Of a stretch of DNA of 64,000 bases, positions 22,973 through 33,841 are shown piece by piece (the stretch's first letter is position 1; each line of letters starts with the position of its first letter). The notes below the pieces were generated by a model. That model was not told the DNA's origin and searched no databases. It saw nothing but the letters and a program-made list of their open reading frames with translations. This DNA is from Pholiota molesta (Eukaryota > Basidiomycota > Agaricomycetes > Agaricales > Strophariaceae): positions 62,001-126,000 of the forward strand of contig JACGCK010000091.1 of NCBI GenBank assembly GCA_014925825.1, written 5' to 3'. Both the position numbers and the translations under genes were made by a program.

Positions 22973-23680
22973 TTAAGTTGTAGGCTTTTCGTGATGAATT
23001 TCTGCAGCCTGAGGAGGTATTCCGGGGAAATGTATCGGGGCCGCCTTTTGGATCGAGGTGATGAATAACTCAGTAATGCGTAACCGACTTCCATCGCCGG
23101 CAGGTTCAGCTTCGGGTTTGTGGTCGATTCTAGATATCCCCGAGAAATTAATTCGTTGCAAGGCAGCCAGAACTGTACAAATTTCATACTTTGCACTGAA
23201 TGTATTGAAGTTGAATCTTTGTGCAGGACCTGCACGAATCCTGAACTTCATCGAGCTCTTGATAACGAAGAATCCGGAAATGATGCCACCCTGATAATGA
23301 ATTTCAGTATGTGTCTTACAGTACGTGACAGTAAACCGTACCTTCACATCTTCTTCTTTCTCAGTGGAAGATGGGGATGCATCTATCAGCTCCTTCCAAT
23401 TCACCGTGGCGTGAGTGACAGCGAAGTTCGCACTGTTGAGCCTGGCAAGGTACGTATCCTGCGATACCTTCTCGTGATTCATGTAGATTGAAGCATCGAT
23501 GTCGAAAGTGGTATAATACAACGCTTTGAAGTCGGCTTCCTCTGTTGGAGGCACGGCCTCGTATAGTCCACTGATGCGCGATTGAAGCCACAGAGACAAG
23601 GGGGTCGATTGAATGTAGTCGGATGCCAGAGGATCAGACAGCGATGGATCCTTGAGATTCGGCTGGTCCTCTTGAGGCAT
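22973..23680 (-). CDS. NTF2-like (SnoaL-type fold) hypothetical protein
   Basis: Exons 23680-23342 and 23290-22973 give 218 aa. The 51-nt intron is a multiple of three and has no stop, so a longer reading through it is also open. ATG 23680 (MPQEDQPNLKDPS) is preferred over the upstream reading with a hydrophobic stretch. A helix (PLSLWLQSRISGLYEAV) followed by alternating strands (FDIDASIYMNHEKVSQDTYL, FAVTHATVNWKELIDAS, GGIISGFFVIKSSMKF) suggests an NTF2-like cone fold. This is a pattern judgement. Substrate and role are unknown. It diverges from the carbonic anhydrase gene across a 342-bp promoter with a GATA palindrome. Confidence 0.65.
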   Translation of the reverse strand: MPQEDQPNLKDPSLSDPLASDYIQSTPLSLWLQSRISGLYEAVPPTEEADFKALYYTTFDIDASIYMNHEKVSQDTYLARLNSANFAVTHATVNWKELIDASPSSTEKEEDVKVRFTVTYCKTHTEIHYQGGIISGFFVIKSSMKFRIRAGPAQRFNFNTFSAKYEICTVLAALQRINFSGISRIDHKPEAEPAGDGSRLRITELFITSIQKAAPIHFPGIPPQAAEIHHEKPTT

Positions 23681-23805
23681 TTTGGTGTGGGGGGATATAA
23701 GGAAGGTCAAAATGAGAAAACGTAGTATGTTGTGGATGAAATCAAGCATGCGAAATGGGTGCCCAGGCTATTAGCCTCGGGTTGAGGTGACGTAGCTATA
23801 TGTTT

Positions 23806-23856
23806 CATCTTATCTTATCTTCTGCACGGCTCCTCGTAGCACGATAAGATAAGATG
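23806..23856. promoter_or_regulatory. GATA-motif inverted repeat in a divergent promoter
   Basis: CATCTTATCTTATC (23806-23819) and its exact reverse complement GATAAGATAAGATG (23843-23856) flank 23 bp. Each arm carries two overlapping GATAAG sites. Fungal GATA factors (AreA/NIT2, iron-repressor types) bind closely spaced GATA pairs. The block lies about midway between the starts of the NTF2-like gene (-) and the carbonic anhydrase gene (+). Co-regulation is inferred. Confidence 0.75.
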
Positions 23857-24022
23857 GACGATCAATCGCATGTGGAGTGATCGAGCCAGGTGGCTGTGCA
23901 AGCCAAGCGCTGCCACAAATTTAGCCTGCCATGGTCCGAATAACTTCTCCGTTGACTCATCTTTTCCTTCCCGACTTCAATTCTTCTCATTTACGCGTCT
24001 ACTACGGTGTTCGTCTGCAGAA

Positions 24023-25596
24023 ATGCCTTTCTCCATGCTTGGTCAAAGCTCGAAAGCCACGACAGCAAATGTCATTCGAACGCATACGAAGAGCAGCAAA
24101 GTATTCGCGCATGGATTACACACTCGGTCTGCTGCTGGTGCGGTCCAAAGCGCACACAAATCACACACTACCATGAAAAGAAACGCATCCAGAGCTGAGC
24201 CTCCAAACTCTTTACCTATGATGCAACAACACCGTTGCGTACACAATCGCGCCAGCCGACTATGTTCAAAAGAGGCCAGCGGACGGACCATGCTGACGAC
24301 AAAACCAACGTATGGAGCTTCTTATGTGACCAAACGCGCGAGGTCGACGATCGCGGAACTATTTCGAGGCAACGAAGAGTATATGGCAAATATGTCGAAA
24401 GAGAATCCTGGGCTGTTAGCGAGTTTGGCCAACGAGGGGCAACGTATGTTCTTATTCAATCGTGTATTAGCTCGACTTATGACTGTCTTTTTCCTTCCTT
24501 CAAGGGCCCCCATTCATGCTGGTAGACTGCTCAGATAGTAGGTCTGTGTAATTATTAGTCGTACCAACGAAAACCCCTCTTACAAGCCTCGCGTTCGTTC
24601 ACTTTATAGGGTAAACGAGCAAGGTATCTTCTCAGCCCAACCTGGGACCATCTTTACCGCTGGAAATATCGCGAACCGCTTCGATGAGGACGACCTAAAC
24701 TCGTACGTTTCTTTTTGGCGAACCCATGCTCCATGCTCCGGCCTCTCTATGATGACATTCCACCTCAGCTGACGTTCATGCTTCTGCTCTTCTTCCGTCC
24801 GCAGGAACGCCGTACTATCGTTTGCCGTGGAGACACTGAAGGTCAAGCATGTAGTAGTGCTGGGTCATTATGGATGTGGAGGTGTTGCTGCGGCGATGAT
24901 GCCGCTCACGAGCCCTCCCAAACGACCTGCAGATATTGCAGTGCAAGGATGGATATCGCCTATTCGACAGATTTACGAAACGTCAACGAGGTTCATTTTT
25001 CCCCCCTATACCGAGCGTTGTTACGCTCTTTATTGACCTTAGAATTGCCATTTCATAGGGAGGAGATCGTCGCACATCGAGAAAAAAGCAAAATTCAGCC
25101 GCCAACCACCCAGCCACATCTTCATGACCGTACGCTTCAATTCTACATTTCCATTTCCTCGTCCTAATCGTTTCCTTCCTGTAGCTGCCTTCCGTGCCCT
25201 CGTCGAAGAGAACGTAAAATCCAACGTTCTAAAAATTGCGAATTCCACCGTCGTTCGTGAGGTAAGTTTCGGTTCATTTCGCCTTCCATATCTATTTTTA
25301 CTAATCCTTCCTCTCACTTTCTGTTTCCGTAGCTATTCGCTGCCGCAGCGACAGCTTCAACGTCCTCACTTTCCTCAGCGTCGCCACCAGCATCTTCAGT
25401 CGCCGCTACCTCGCAAGACACTACTCCGATTCCCGAGATCTACATCCACGGCTGGGTCTACGACGTCGAGAACGGCAAAGTGTCCGATCTGAACGTGTCT
25501 GTTGGCCCTGCTGGACGCGATCTGCCGTTCAGCCCGTTTCCCGTCATCCCTGCTGGCGTTGAATGCAAGGCCGGTAAACATGGCGGGGGCTGTTAA
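24023..25596 (+). CDS. Beta-class carbonic anhydrase
   Basis: Seven exons (24023-24443, 24505-24541, 24610-24702, 24805-24990, 25059-25129, 25185-25261, 25333-25596) give 382 aa in matching phases. Zinc-site motifs are intact: DCSDSRVNEQ (Cys and the Asp-Arg pair) and HVVVLGHYGCGGV (His and Cys). GTIFTAGNIANRF and the C-terminal IYIHGWVYDVENGKV are family hallmarks. The enzyme interconverts CO2 and bicarbonate. An unusually long basic Ser/Thr-rich N-terminus of about 110 residues precedes the domain and could be a mitochondrial presequence; an in-frame extension to 23870 lacks support. An Ala/Ser-rich insert (about 30 residues) sits before the last strand. The protein ends KHGGGC. Confidence 0.92.
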
Positions 25597-26368
25597 CGAT
25601 GAGATGAACTACGAGAGTGCCGGAGTCTTCTGTGGATTCTTGGCCTATATAACTTCTGTTCACATGCCTGAGCGTATCAATGTATTTTTTGGAACTTAGG
25701 TCGGGAAATTGAACGTTTTAGATGTCGAGGAGATTTTCACCTGCTGTCCGCTACTGCACTTTTGCAACGTTGATATTGAGTGCTCCCTCACTGCGCTCGG
25801 AAAACGTACTCCTTTCTCACTTGCGTATCATTCCAGAACCCACTGGGGCTATCGATCGGAAAAACTACCCATCCTTTGGATGTCGGGCTCGTCTACTAGT
25901 ATTGTCCCTCGGGAAAAATAATATCGTTATGCGATTTATGATCATGATATCAACGTTCCCAATGATTATTCATGGCAAGGTTATGAGCTTATGGCATAGT
26001 TGAAGACATTTGAACCCGTTGTGGGTTGTTGCCTGCAAGTTAAGATTCCCAACGCATGCGCGTGTTGCCTGACAGAAGACTCGATATGGCCGCTATTTGC
26101 CGATTGGCAATGGCATGGTAAGTGGATTTCGGCAGGAATGGATGTGGTTCTATGTGATTCTATAAGGTTAGATATCGTGTATTTCATTCGGTTCAATCTA
26201 GTTCGATATGCTCTTGGATATGCTTAGATTTTTGGTATTGCGAAATAAATGAAAGTCCAAATGACCCTGCCAGATAAATTGAGTTATATTTACTTCTGTG
26301 TGGTTTTACTTGGTTCTGCGCCATTTTCACTGGGATTCAAACGGCAATTGAATTTCACCACCATCAGG
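25597..26368. other. Intergenic, no gene seen
   Basis: An AT-rich stretch with only short ORFs. It probably holds the carbonic anhydrase 3' flank and the promoter of the next gene. Confidence 0.4.
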
Positions 26369-27038
26369 ATGCTACAGGATGCTTCTGAATCGGCCCCTAC
26401 CCCGCCGTCTGACGCGCAACCTCAAATACATTACCCAAGCCGCCCGTCCCCGGAGAACCCACCTCGACACTCGGTCATCGGTGGCTATGTGATTGACAAT
26501 GCCACCTGCGTTGCTTGGGGTTCTCGCATACTTATGACGCCGCTGAATCCCGAAATTCCGAATGATTCCCTCGCGGCTTTCACCGTCATTATGCGGAAGG
26601 TTGAAAACAAGCCCCATCGCGGATTTTTTACTATGGTTGGCTCAGAAAGCTACATCGTCGTGACTCAATCAGCGCCATTTCGTGGGTGGAAGGGGATGGA
26701 TCCCGAACTGATACCCAAATTTGAAGAGGGAGAACGCGAGGCTTATGTTCGGGAGCTTCTTAAGGCAGAAGGTGGGCTTGCCGTCATTTGTATTCCTTTG
26801 ACACCTTTATACAACATGTTGACAGCATGGGCTTCGCAGGTGTCACTCAATATGAATTCAGAACAGAGTTATATTAGCTCATCTGAGTTTCTGAAGGCGG
26901 TGAAGGATGGCGAGGTACTTACTTGTCTGTCATACTGTCATTGTAGTCGTTTTCCGTCTGGGGTGGGGGAGGTATTGCCGATCCGTTTGATCATTTGATG
27001 CGTAGCTTGCCGCGCGACAGACTTGTGACAGCCTCTAA
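26369..27038 (+). CDS. Hypothetical protein
   Basis: The model is exon 26369-26914 plus a short exon 27006-27038 (donor GTACTT, acceptor GCGTAG), about 192 aa. The frame is open further upstream to 26249, but ATG 26369 (MLQDASESAPTPPSD) gives the more usual start. A Pro-rich leader precedes a compact region (SVIGGYVIDNATCVAW, DSLAAFTVIMRKVENKP, GFFTMVGSESYIVV, AYVRELLKAEGGLAVICIP) that looks like an alpha/beta domain. I recognise no family. The last exon is the least certain part. Confidence 0.5.
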
Positions 27039-27313
27039 TTATGAGTTCTACATTCCTACAATTTTAACTGCCACTCCGTGAACCCTAAGTATGCGCCCAG
27101 ACCTCCTCTCCGCGATAGACGTCCTGGAATATGGAAAGCTCGTCAAAGAGGGGAATATGGGCCCGAGACGAAGGCGGCCACCGCACCGCTGGGATGCTCT
27201 CGGACCCCGGTGTTCAGCAATGGACCGTACCGGGTACAACCTTACCTTACCTTACCACTTGACTTGTGTCTACCATCAACCAACATTCGAAGCCTTTACT
27301 GCAGGACATTCGG

Positions 27314-27825
27314 ATGGTCAGTATCTCACCGGTCACCCTTTAACACCGGCATCAACAATTTACGCGCCTAACTCACTCGAATATCATTGCAGAACTCAGC
27401 TTTCAATTCCCCTTTCTCAGAACACGTTCACACCAACTATGTTCCGTCAAGTAGAGAGAAAGCACATATTTCGCAACTTCTCATCGCACCACAAAAAGAA
27501 AAAATGTGTACTTGACGCGGAAATCGTAGAGCTCCAGAAGAAATTCGACGAGATCAAGGCAAGAAGGGATGGCCTTTTTACCATTGTTACGGAGCACCGA
27601 CGCTTGCTCTCCCCTTCAATTCGACGTGTACCAGACCAGACAACATTCTGAAGATCATATTCATCGATTGTTTGCCAACTCATCGTAATGCGAAAATGGC
27701 CCTTTCTGAGGCTCCTCTTCTTCTTGGGCGTGTATGCTTGGTGTATGCAGGCGGTGGAGAGATGTTGCTTACGATACGGAGCGCCTCTGGGCTAACATTG
27801 TTCGCATTATTCACCTGTTGAAGTA
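27314..27825 (+). pseudogene. F-box gene relic (copy A)
   Basis: This matches the intact F-box gene at 39404-41197. ATG 27314 ends its exon directly at a GTCAGT donor; the next exon (27393) gives NSPFSEHVHTNYVPSSREKA. The frame then breaks near 27508, before LDAEIVELQKKFDEIKARRD, again near 27637 (PDNILKIIFIDCL needs a shift), and again near 27733. At the last site a small direct duplication (GTGTATGC twice) disrupts LGRVC/RRWRDVAYDTERLWANI. The copy stops after about 170 codons. It is a truncated, inactivated relic. Confidence 0.75.
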
Positions 27826-28053
27826 AGTAGCCATCTATGTAGAAGTGTCATTCTCTCCAAATGGATGTGTTCGATAATGGCTAAATATCAGCTCGCTCTT
27901 TTCCGGCCCGAGGCAGTGCTCTGTCTGACTAAGGCTTTGGCGATGGTCGGAAACCTTCTCTTGACTTGCTTTTGACCTTGTTCTGAACCTGGAACGATTT
28001 AACTCATTTGAGTCCATCTGGCCAACCTGTATCATCTCAGAACATGATATAGA

Positions 28054-29838
28054 ATGGTGTGTGGGCTAAAACTGTGTAATCACTGGCCGACTGATATGGT
28101 ATTGGCGTTAGCCCATCATATCGCCATTCACGGAAGTTCTAAGAACCAACTATGTTCCTACCCTACTCGACATCGACGTTATTGAACGAACATTAGAACT
28201 CCCCAACTCTGAACGAAATGCGCTTGCGGATCAGCTACAGCAGCTGCAGGAACAGCTGGAGACAAAGAGAGAGATGCAGGAGGTTTTATCAAGGAGTATC
28301 GCTGAGCACCACAACCTTCTCACTCCCTTCCGTTGCTTGCCTGACGATATCCTACGCGAGGTTTTTATGGCCTGTCTCCCCACAACACATGAAGCGCTTA
28401 TGAACTGCAACGAGCCTCCTTTAGTTCTTGGTTATGTTTGCAGAAGATGGCGTTCTGTCGCCTATCATACGCCACGTCTATGGGCAACTCTACATATTGT
28501 GATTCCGACTTCTCCAACTGGGCCTTTCAATACTTCCGTGATGATGGATCTCAACCAGAATCATGAACAACATGTATGGCACCATCAAATTAGAATTTCT
28601 ACCTGGCTTCGTCGTTCCAAAACCTGCCCGCTCTCTATATCTATCTTTGACTCTAATTCATCCCAAAGATCCACCGCGCCTGTAGCGAAATCGTATTATG
28701 AATTGGTGTACAACTTTTCTGACCGAATCTGGCGCCTTGATCTCAACCTTCTAAGTCACCAATCAATATCCGTCCTTGTCGCAACCGCCCCATCCACCTC
28801 TTTTCCACATCTCCGGGTCCTCCTCTTGAAATTTCACCGTCGTCTCCGCCGTCAAGCCGTCGAAAAATGGAAGGACAGCGGCCTTCTGAATGTCCCAACT
28901 CTACAGTGCTTGAGCATAGCGCAGTGCCCTCTTCATATTGAAGAGATGCGCGTAAATTGGTCGCATCTTACCCATATTATAGCCACCGGACCAGGCGCGC
29001 AGAAATTGAACAGTTCGGATGCTCAGAAGATCCTCGTCCACTCTCCGCGACTGCAACTTTGCTCCATCCATATTTCAAGCGCCATAAATACGTACACGCC
29101 ATGTATTGCATTTTCGCTCCCATACCTCCATACCCTTTCTCTGATCGATAACTCTACTTGCTTGGGCGAGATCTTCCAGTACGCCGATATCCCATCCCTT
29201 CGTGATCTCACGTATCATTCCAAATTATGCCCAGCTCTCGACCGACGTTCCCCCTTGCTTGTCATTCTCTCTCACACAAATCTGAAACTCGAACGCCTGA
29301 CAACGAATATCCAGTTCTACACTCTGCGTGACCTTGTTGAGTGTTTCGACATGACTCCTCATCTAACTCATCTTACCAACATCCATTGTGGCTCGGGGGT
29401 TCTTCCAACCAACGTCGATACCGCCATTCCCTTCCTGTAGCTCATAAAATGCTATCCGCATTATTGGGTCTCCTAGCACCGGCCCAGGATTTCCCGGTTC
29501 TCCTGCCCAATCTGCAGGTTATCCACTTGGATATGAAAGGCGTGTATATGCAAGTATCCGATAGGGAGCTCTTGGATTTCATTCGATCAAGAATGGACAA
29601 TGCTTACCGGAAGGCGTATTCGGAAGTTCGGGTCGCGGCACTGACCGAGATCTCGTTCGTGTCGACGGAGATGATGGAGATTGACATTCGCGCCCAACTT
29701 GCGGATTACATAGCCGAGGGGATGAAGTTGAATCTCACGTATCCTGGGTTCGCTAGTCCGTCGCCTATGGCTCGCTCCGTGTATCTCCCACATATTGAAG
29801 GTCAGACACGGCGAATAGATTATGTTGATTATTTGTAG
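28054..29838 (+). CDS. F-box protein (copy B, one apparent frameshift)
   Basis: The likely start is ATG 28054-28056, directly followed by an intron (GTGTGT...TTAG); the main exon starts at 28112. Its N-terminus (SPFTEVLRTNYVPTLLDIDV) matches the paralogue at 39.4 kb. A coiled coil (LADQLQQLQEQLETKREMQ) precedes the F-box region FRCLPDDILREVFMACLP, then LGYVCRRWRSVAYHTPRLWA. A leucine-rich-repeat-like region follows. At about 29430 the frame meets TAG; one added base continues into AHKMLSALLGLLAP and on to stop 29838. These proteins are putative SCF substrate receptors. Either a sequencing slip or a C-terminal truncation is possible. Confidence 0.7.
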
Positions 29839-30003
29839 CTTTGCTAGATAGTATCGTCTCTATTTATTCAGATGCAAGTTTGTACCTGGACATCCTTTCC
29901 ATCTCACTGCGTTGGGGTGATGATTTCCATCCTTTATTTTGTCGCTTGTAAAAGTTGTAATCTGTGTGCTGATGCCGGACGTTAGCTATACGACGTACGT
30001 TAC
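29839..30003. other. Short intergenic stretch after F-box copy B
   Basis: The 3' flank of the F-box gene; nothing recognised. Confidence 0.3.
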
Positions 30004-30112
30004 CCAACTCAAAGAAGAATTACTCCAAAGGAGGGGCCGCAATGCAAACATAGCGATGCTCCCAAGGTCGCTATACATCACACCCCGCTGGGAATTGGAA
30101 CGCGAGTGTTGT
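30004..30112 (+). pseudogene. Short F-box gene fragment
   Basis: The translation RNANIAMLPRSLYITPRWEL nearly repeats RNANIATFPRSLCITPRLER of the F-box gene at 54272-56218 (opposite strand). Upstream and downstream similarity fades at once, so this is an orphan fragment. Confidence 0.65.
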
Positions 30113-30654
30113 ATACGGCGGTTCAGCCGCACAGGTGCTGCCCATATCGGTTTCTGCGCCTGAGGATTCAGGCCCCAGGTGCCGCGCCAAGATTATAGTT
30201 GTCAAAATCATGGAGGTCGGCGACGAAGGACTCGGACCCACAACCAACACTGTGAACGTGCTCGGCGACATCCTGGCCGATCTCCCAGGCGCTGTCTAGC
30301 TCGACTTCCGCACGTGCGCGTGCGGGCGCCTTGCTGGGATCTTGAATGTCGAGACCCAGGAGGACGCGGACGAAGAACCCGGGCCCACTGCTGCTATGTA
30401 AGATCGTAAACATTGTGTGGGAGATGTGCGTCGGAGAGCACACGGCCGCAAACGATAACCCGGTCTAAGTATTCACGCCCTAACGTGACTGCACCGCGTG
30501 TTGTCCCACCACCTCGCGCTGCCCGTCGCGCCCGCGTCGTGCGTCAACGGCGGGCTGCGGCACGCGGATGGTGTAGATGATCATCGTACTGAGCCCACCC
30601 TTCTCTGGCGTCTGCAGCCGTCGAGTCGTACTGATAGCGCCGGCTGATAACCTT

Positions 30655-31165
30655 CATGGAGAGGAGGGACACGCGGCGGTTGCTGATAGTGGTTTTGAGA
30701 TGGTGGCAGCGGCGGTGGTGGATGATGTAGCCCCGCCGTAAGGGTCTGCACACCGCGGAGGCTGCAACATTGCAACCGCCTTGTACGTGCAGACCGTCGA
30801 GCGAAACGGCGGTTACAGGCTTAGAGCGGCAGCGACCGCGACCCAGAATCCATGGCGGTTGTGTTTGTGTTACACGACGGGCCCGCTGTTGCTCGCGTTC
30901 GCTTCATTCGTCGTAAAAGGGACACCTGACAGTTGTCAGTCGCAATCATTCGTCATTTGTATGAGGCTAAGAACGTACTTTGGAAGGCGGATGTCGACGA
31001 TTCGCCTAAGCCCTCCTTCCTCTGCAACCCTCCAGGCATCATGTTAGCTCCGGTCCACATCTCTCGTTGAAGAGGAGGGACACGAGGCGATCGTTGATGG
31101 CAATCAGAGTCGTCGGGGGCGGTGGCGGCGGTGGTGGAATTGGTGGTGCGGTGTGAACTTGGAAG
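30655..31165. repeat. Diverged tandem repeat of about 400 bp
   Basis: The stretch GGAGAGGAGGGACACGCGGC (30659) with its downstream GGTGG-rich run resembles GAAGAGGAGGGACACGAGGC (31068) and its following GGCGGTGG run. The two are about 410 bp apart. No gene is supported here. Confidence 0.5.
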
Positions 31166-31219
31166 TCGGAGGTGCAACCCGTTCAACGTTGAGTTGTTTG
31201 GTTGTGCCAGGGTCAGGCT

Positions 31220-33500
31220 AGGGTTGTGTCACCCAAGCAATGGCGCGCCGGTTGACTCCGGCGGCGAGGCTATTCTTAGAAACCGCGTCCTCAAATACAA
31301 ACACGTGCAAACCGAGGACTGCGCCTGCCAACGCCTGCCTCGAAACCTCTCGAAACTGGCTACCTTCTCGAAGTTCTCGTGCAGTCCTGTTGGCGGGCTC
31401 TCCCTCATACCAAGCCTGCAAGCTCAAGTCGAGCTCATTGCTTAGCAGACTAGTCCCATTCGCAACGGTATGTCTACGTTTCCTCTAAGGATGCATACAG
31501 GCCAGTATAGTGATCTGTGCCTCCAATGTCCATAGATCTGGCCTTGTCTTCCACCCGCCCCTTCTTCCACGTCCCAACCTACCTCCTCACCAGCGTCTCA
31601 CATAACCACATGACCATATGTGACCACCTCCGTGCAGACTATGAGCGCCCTTAAACGACCGCTCCCGGTCTCCCTTCGCCATGTACATGACATCTCGTCT
31701 GGGTACACATAGCATGCACTAAAGGGGGGTTCGCGGCGAGGCACTCGGATCGGGAAGACGACCGCTTGGCGCTCATGAATCTCGCTCGCAGGAAGACCAT
31801 TGCTCGGCGCTCATGACCCTCACCTGGTCCTCCCCAGCCTATACGCACTTGGACCGTAGTGCATCTCCTAGTTGATAGTCTCTTTCGGCTGGTGGGCGTG
31901 TCATGGTGGGCCGATGGCTGTTGCAGCTGTCAGAGAAGAGATGAGCAGAGTCGTGCAGGCGGCAGAAGGAGATTTAGGCCATTGTCGAGTGCGTTCTTTC
32001 CTTTCTTGGCTGTGATGCTCTGCTTACAAGACGGTATTAGAACGGCCACTGCGGTGCGTAAGTGCGGCATATATTTCATCGCCCAATCTCCTGCATGGTC
32101 GTTCTCGGACCTGCGTTGCTGTCAGGTGGTCAGCGTTGTGCCGAGATTCGCCCTGGTCAGCCAGCTCGTCTCCTGTTCTGATTCCAACGCTGGATTACGG
32201 TATGTGGTTCCTCCTTCCAACAACCCTTCTGCTCTACGCACCTCCTGCCTCCATACGCGGTCTCGCAGATACATCCATTCTTCTCTCGCATCTCAGGGTA
32301 CACGCCTACCACGCCTCACCGCTGGTCACATTCTAGGCAGACGTCGAATGCGAACGCTCCTTCCCTGCCACTGACTCGTTGACTGCCCTCAAAGGCTGCT
32401 GAACTCCTGCACCCGGGAGTCGGCCCGCTCATGCGCGGCGGTATGTGCACGAACAGGCGGAGACGACGCTGGCTGTGGGTGCAGTGGCTAGCGAGGTCTG
32501 TCATATCTTGTTTTTTATTTATCTTCGTTGACGGATATCCATATTTCCTGCAGAAAGGTCTGTGGATTCGAAAGACACCCGATTGGGCTGCTATCTGACG
32601 GCGGCATGGGCGAAAGTCACGGTATGCCATGCTCTTGCCGGCGCGTTCGAAGCCTATTTCTCTGGTGAGGCCCTCCCGTATCTCTACTGCCAGCGCCAAG
32701 ACGGACTAACCTGTGACCTTTTTTCTCAGATGACATAACCGACGCGAGTGTTGGAAGTTCAAGACCGTCTTCTTGGATAAGCGCACGTGCGATCCGCGAT
32801 CGTTGGCGATGGACGCAAAGTGTATGCCATCGGTTTGGCTGTACGTTGACGACGGTATGCGTGAGGCTTATGCGATGTGCGTTTTCAACTTGACTTGCGG
32901 ATACCCAAACCGAGCACGCTGACGTAGGCGCGCTTTGTAGCCTGATACCGCGTCGCATGCCGGACGCATTGGGATGCGCATCGCATGCGGTTCCCTACAT
33001 CCTGAACGACGGGCAGCTTAGAGCGCTTGGCGCCGCCTGCGGGCTGACAGTTGTGCATCATGAGATGTGCATGCTGGATTCGGTCGATGCGGCGACACGA
33101 CGTCTGCGACGTGGAGGCGATCGCCGTGGACTATCCCAGAGGAGGCCCGGAACGATGGTAATGACAGCGGTCCTCCCCACCCCCCATCTATTCCCATTCA
33201 CGCTTCGCGCTCCCTCTCATCTGGCATACCAAAACACGGCCGTTCACCTAGGATCCAGAGCTGCTGATACGGCGCGTGGGGTGGCTGAGGGTGGTGGAGG
33301 CGCCATCTGCGCGTGACGGCGCCGAATCTCCAAGTGGAGGTGCGCGGTACGGCGATGGGTCGGAGGATGAGGGTGTGCACCATGACAGGGAACGGGGCCG
33401 GGAAGCGAGGCGGTCGCTGGCGCATCATGGGATACGGGGATACACGATACGGTGTTTGTGATGATTTCTGACCCGTATTTCCAGGTTGACGGAATCCGAG
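31220..33500. repeat. Degenerate large duplication, copy 1
   Basis: Collinear blocks match 37480-38995 on the same strand. These are CATACCAAGCCTGCAAGC (31408 against 37492), TGGGCGTGTCATG then the GCAG CTGTCAGAGAAGAG block (31891 against 37691), GGCGGTATGTGC (about 32434 against 38363), ATCTTCGTTGACGGAT (32521 against 38732) and CATNATGGGATACGG (33423 against 38979). Intron-like signals recur at equal places, so an old multi-exon gene may lie underneath, but no frame survives. Identity between the copies is low. I could not name the ancestor. Confidence 0.6.
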
Positions 33501-33841
33501 AGCTGTGGGGAAGTTCATCAGATAGTGTTGAGTCGGTAACTTGGATATTAGTACGTATGTTAATTTTGGCGCGTTGAGTGCAGTATGTGTTTAGATAATG
33601 AAACTAGTCAAATGCCTGCACGGTAGCTCACTGATACTCCTGAACTGGTGAAGGTCGACGTGCCAGTGGAGGGGGCGAAGGTTTAGACGGAACACAGATC
33701 GCGTCGCTCTAAAGTCGCTTTAAAGCACAGAGTGTAGAGTTGTGAATTCACGTAAACGCACACATGTCATATGGTTCGACGTTCAACAACGTGCAAAGAG
33801 CGTGCAATGCTTGACTTTCATCCGACTTGCATTCAACTACG
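33501..33841. other. Intergenic, promoter side of an F-box gene
   Basis: No gene or repeat recognised; precedes ATG 33842. Confidence 0.3.

Noticed and set aside
32336..32420. CERSF-like peptide suggesting an hAT transposase end
   Set aside because: The frame stops at once and the matching duplicate at 38.3 kb does not preserve the motif, so the label is unsupported.
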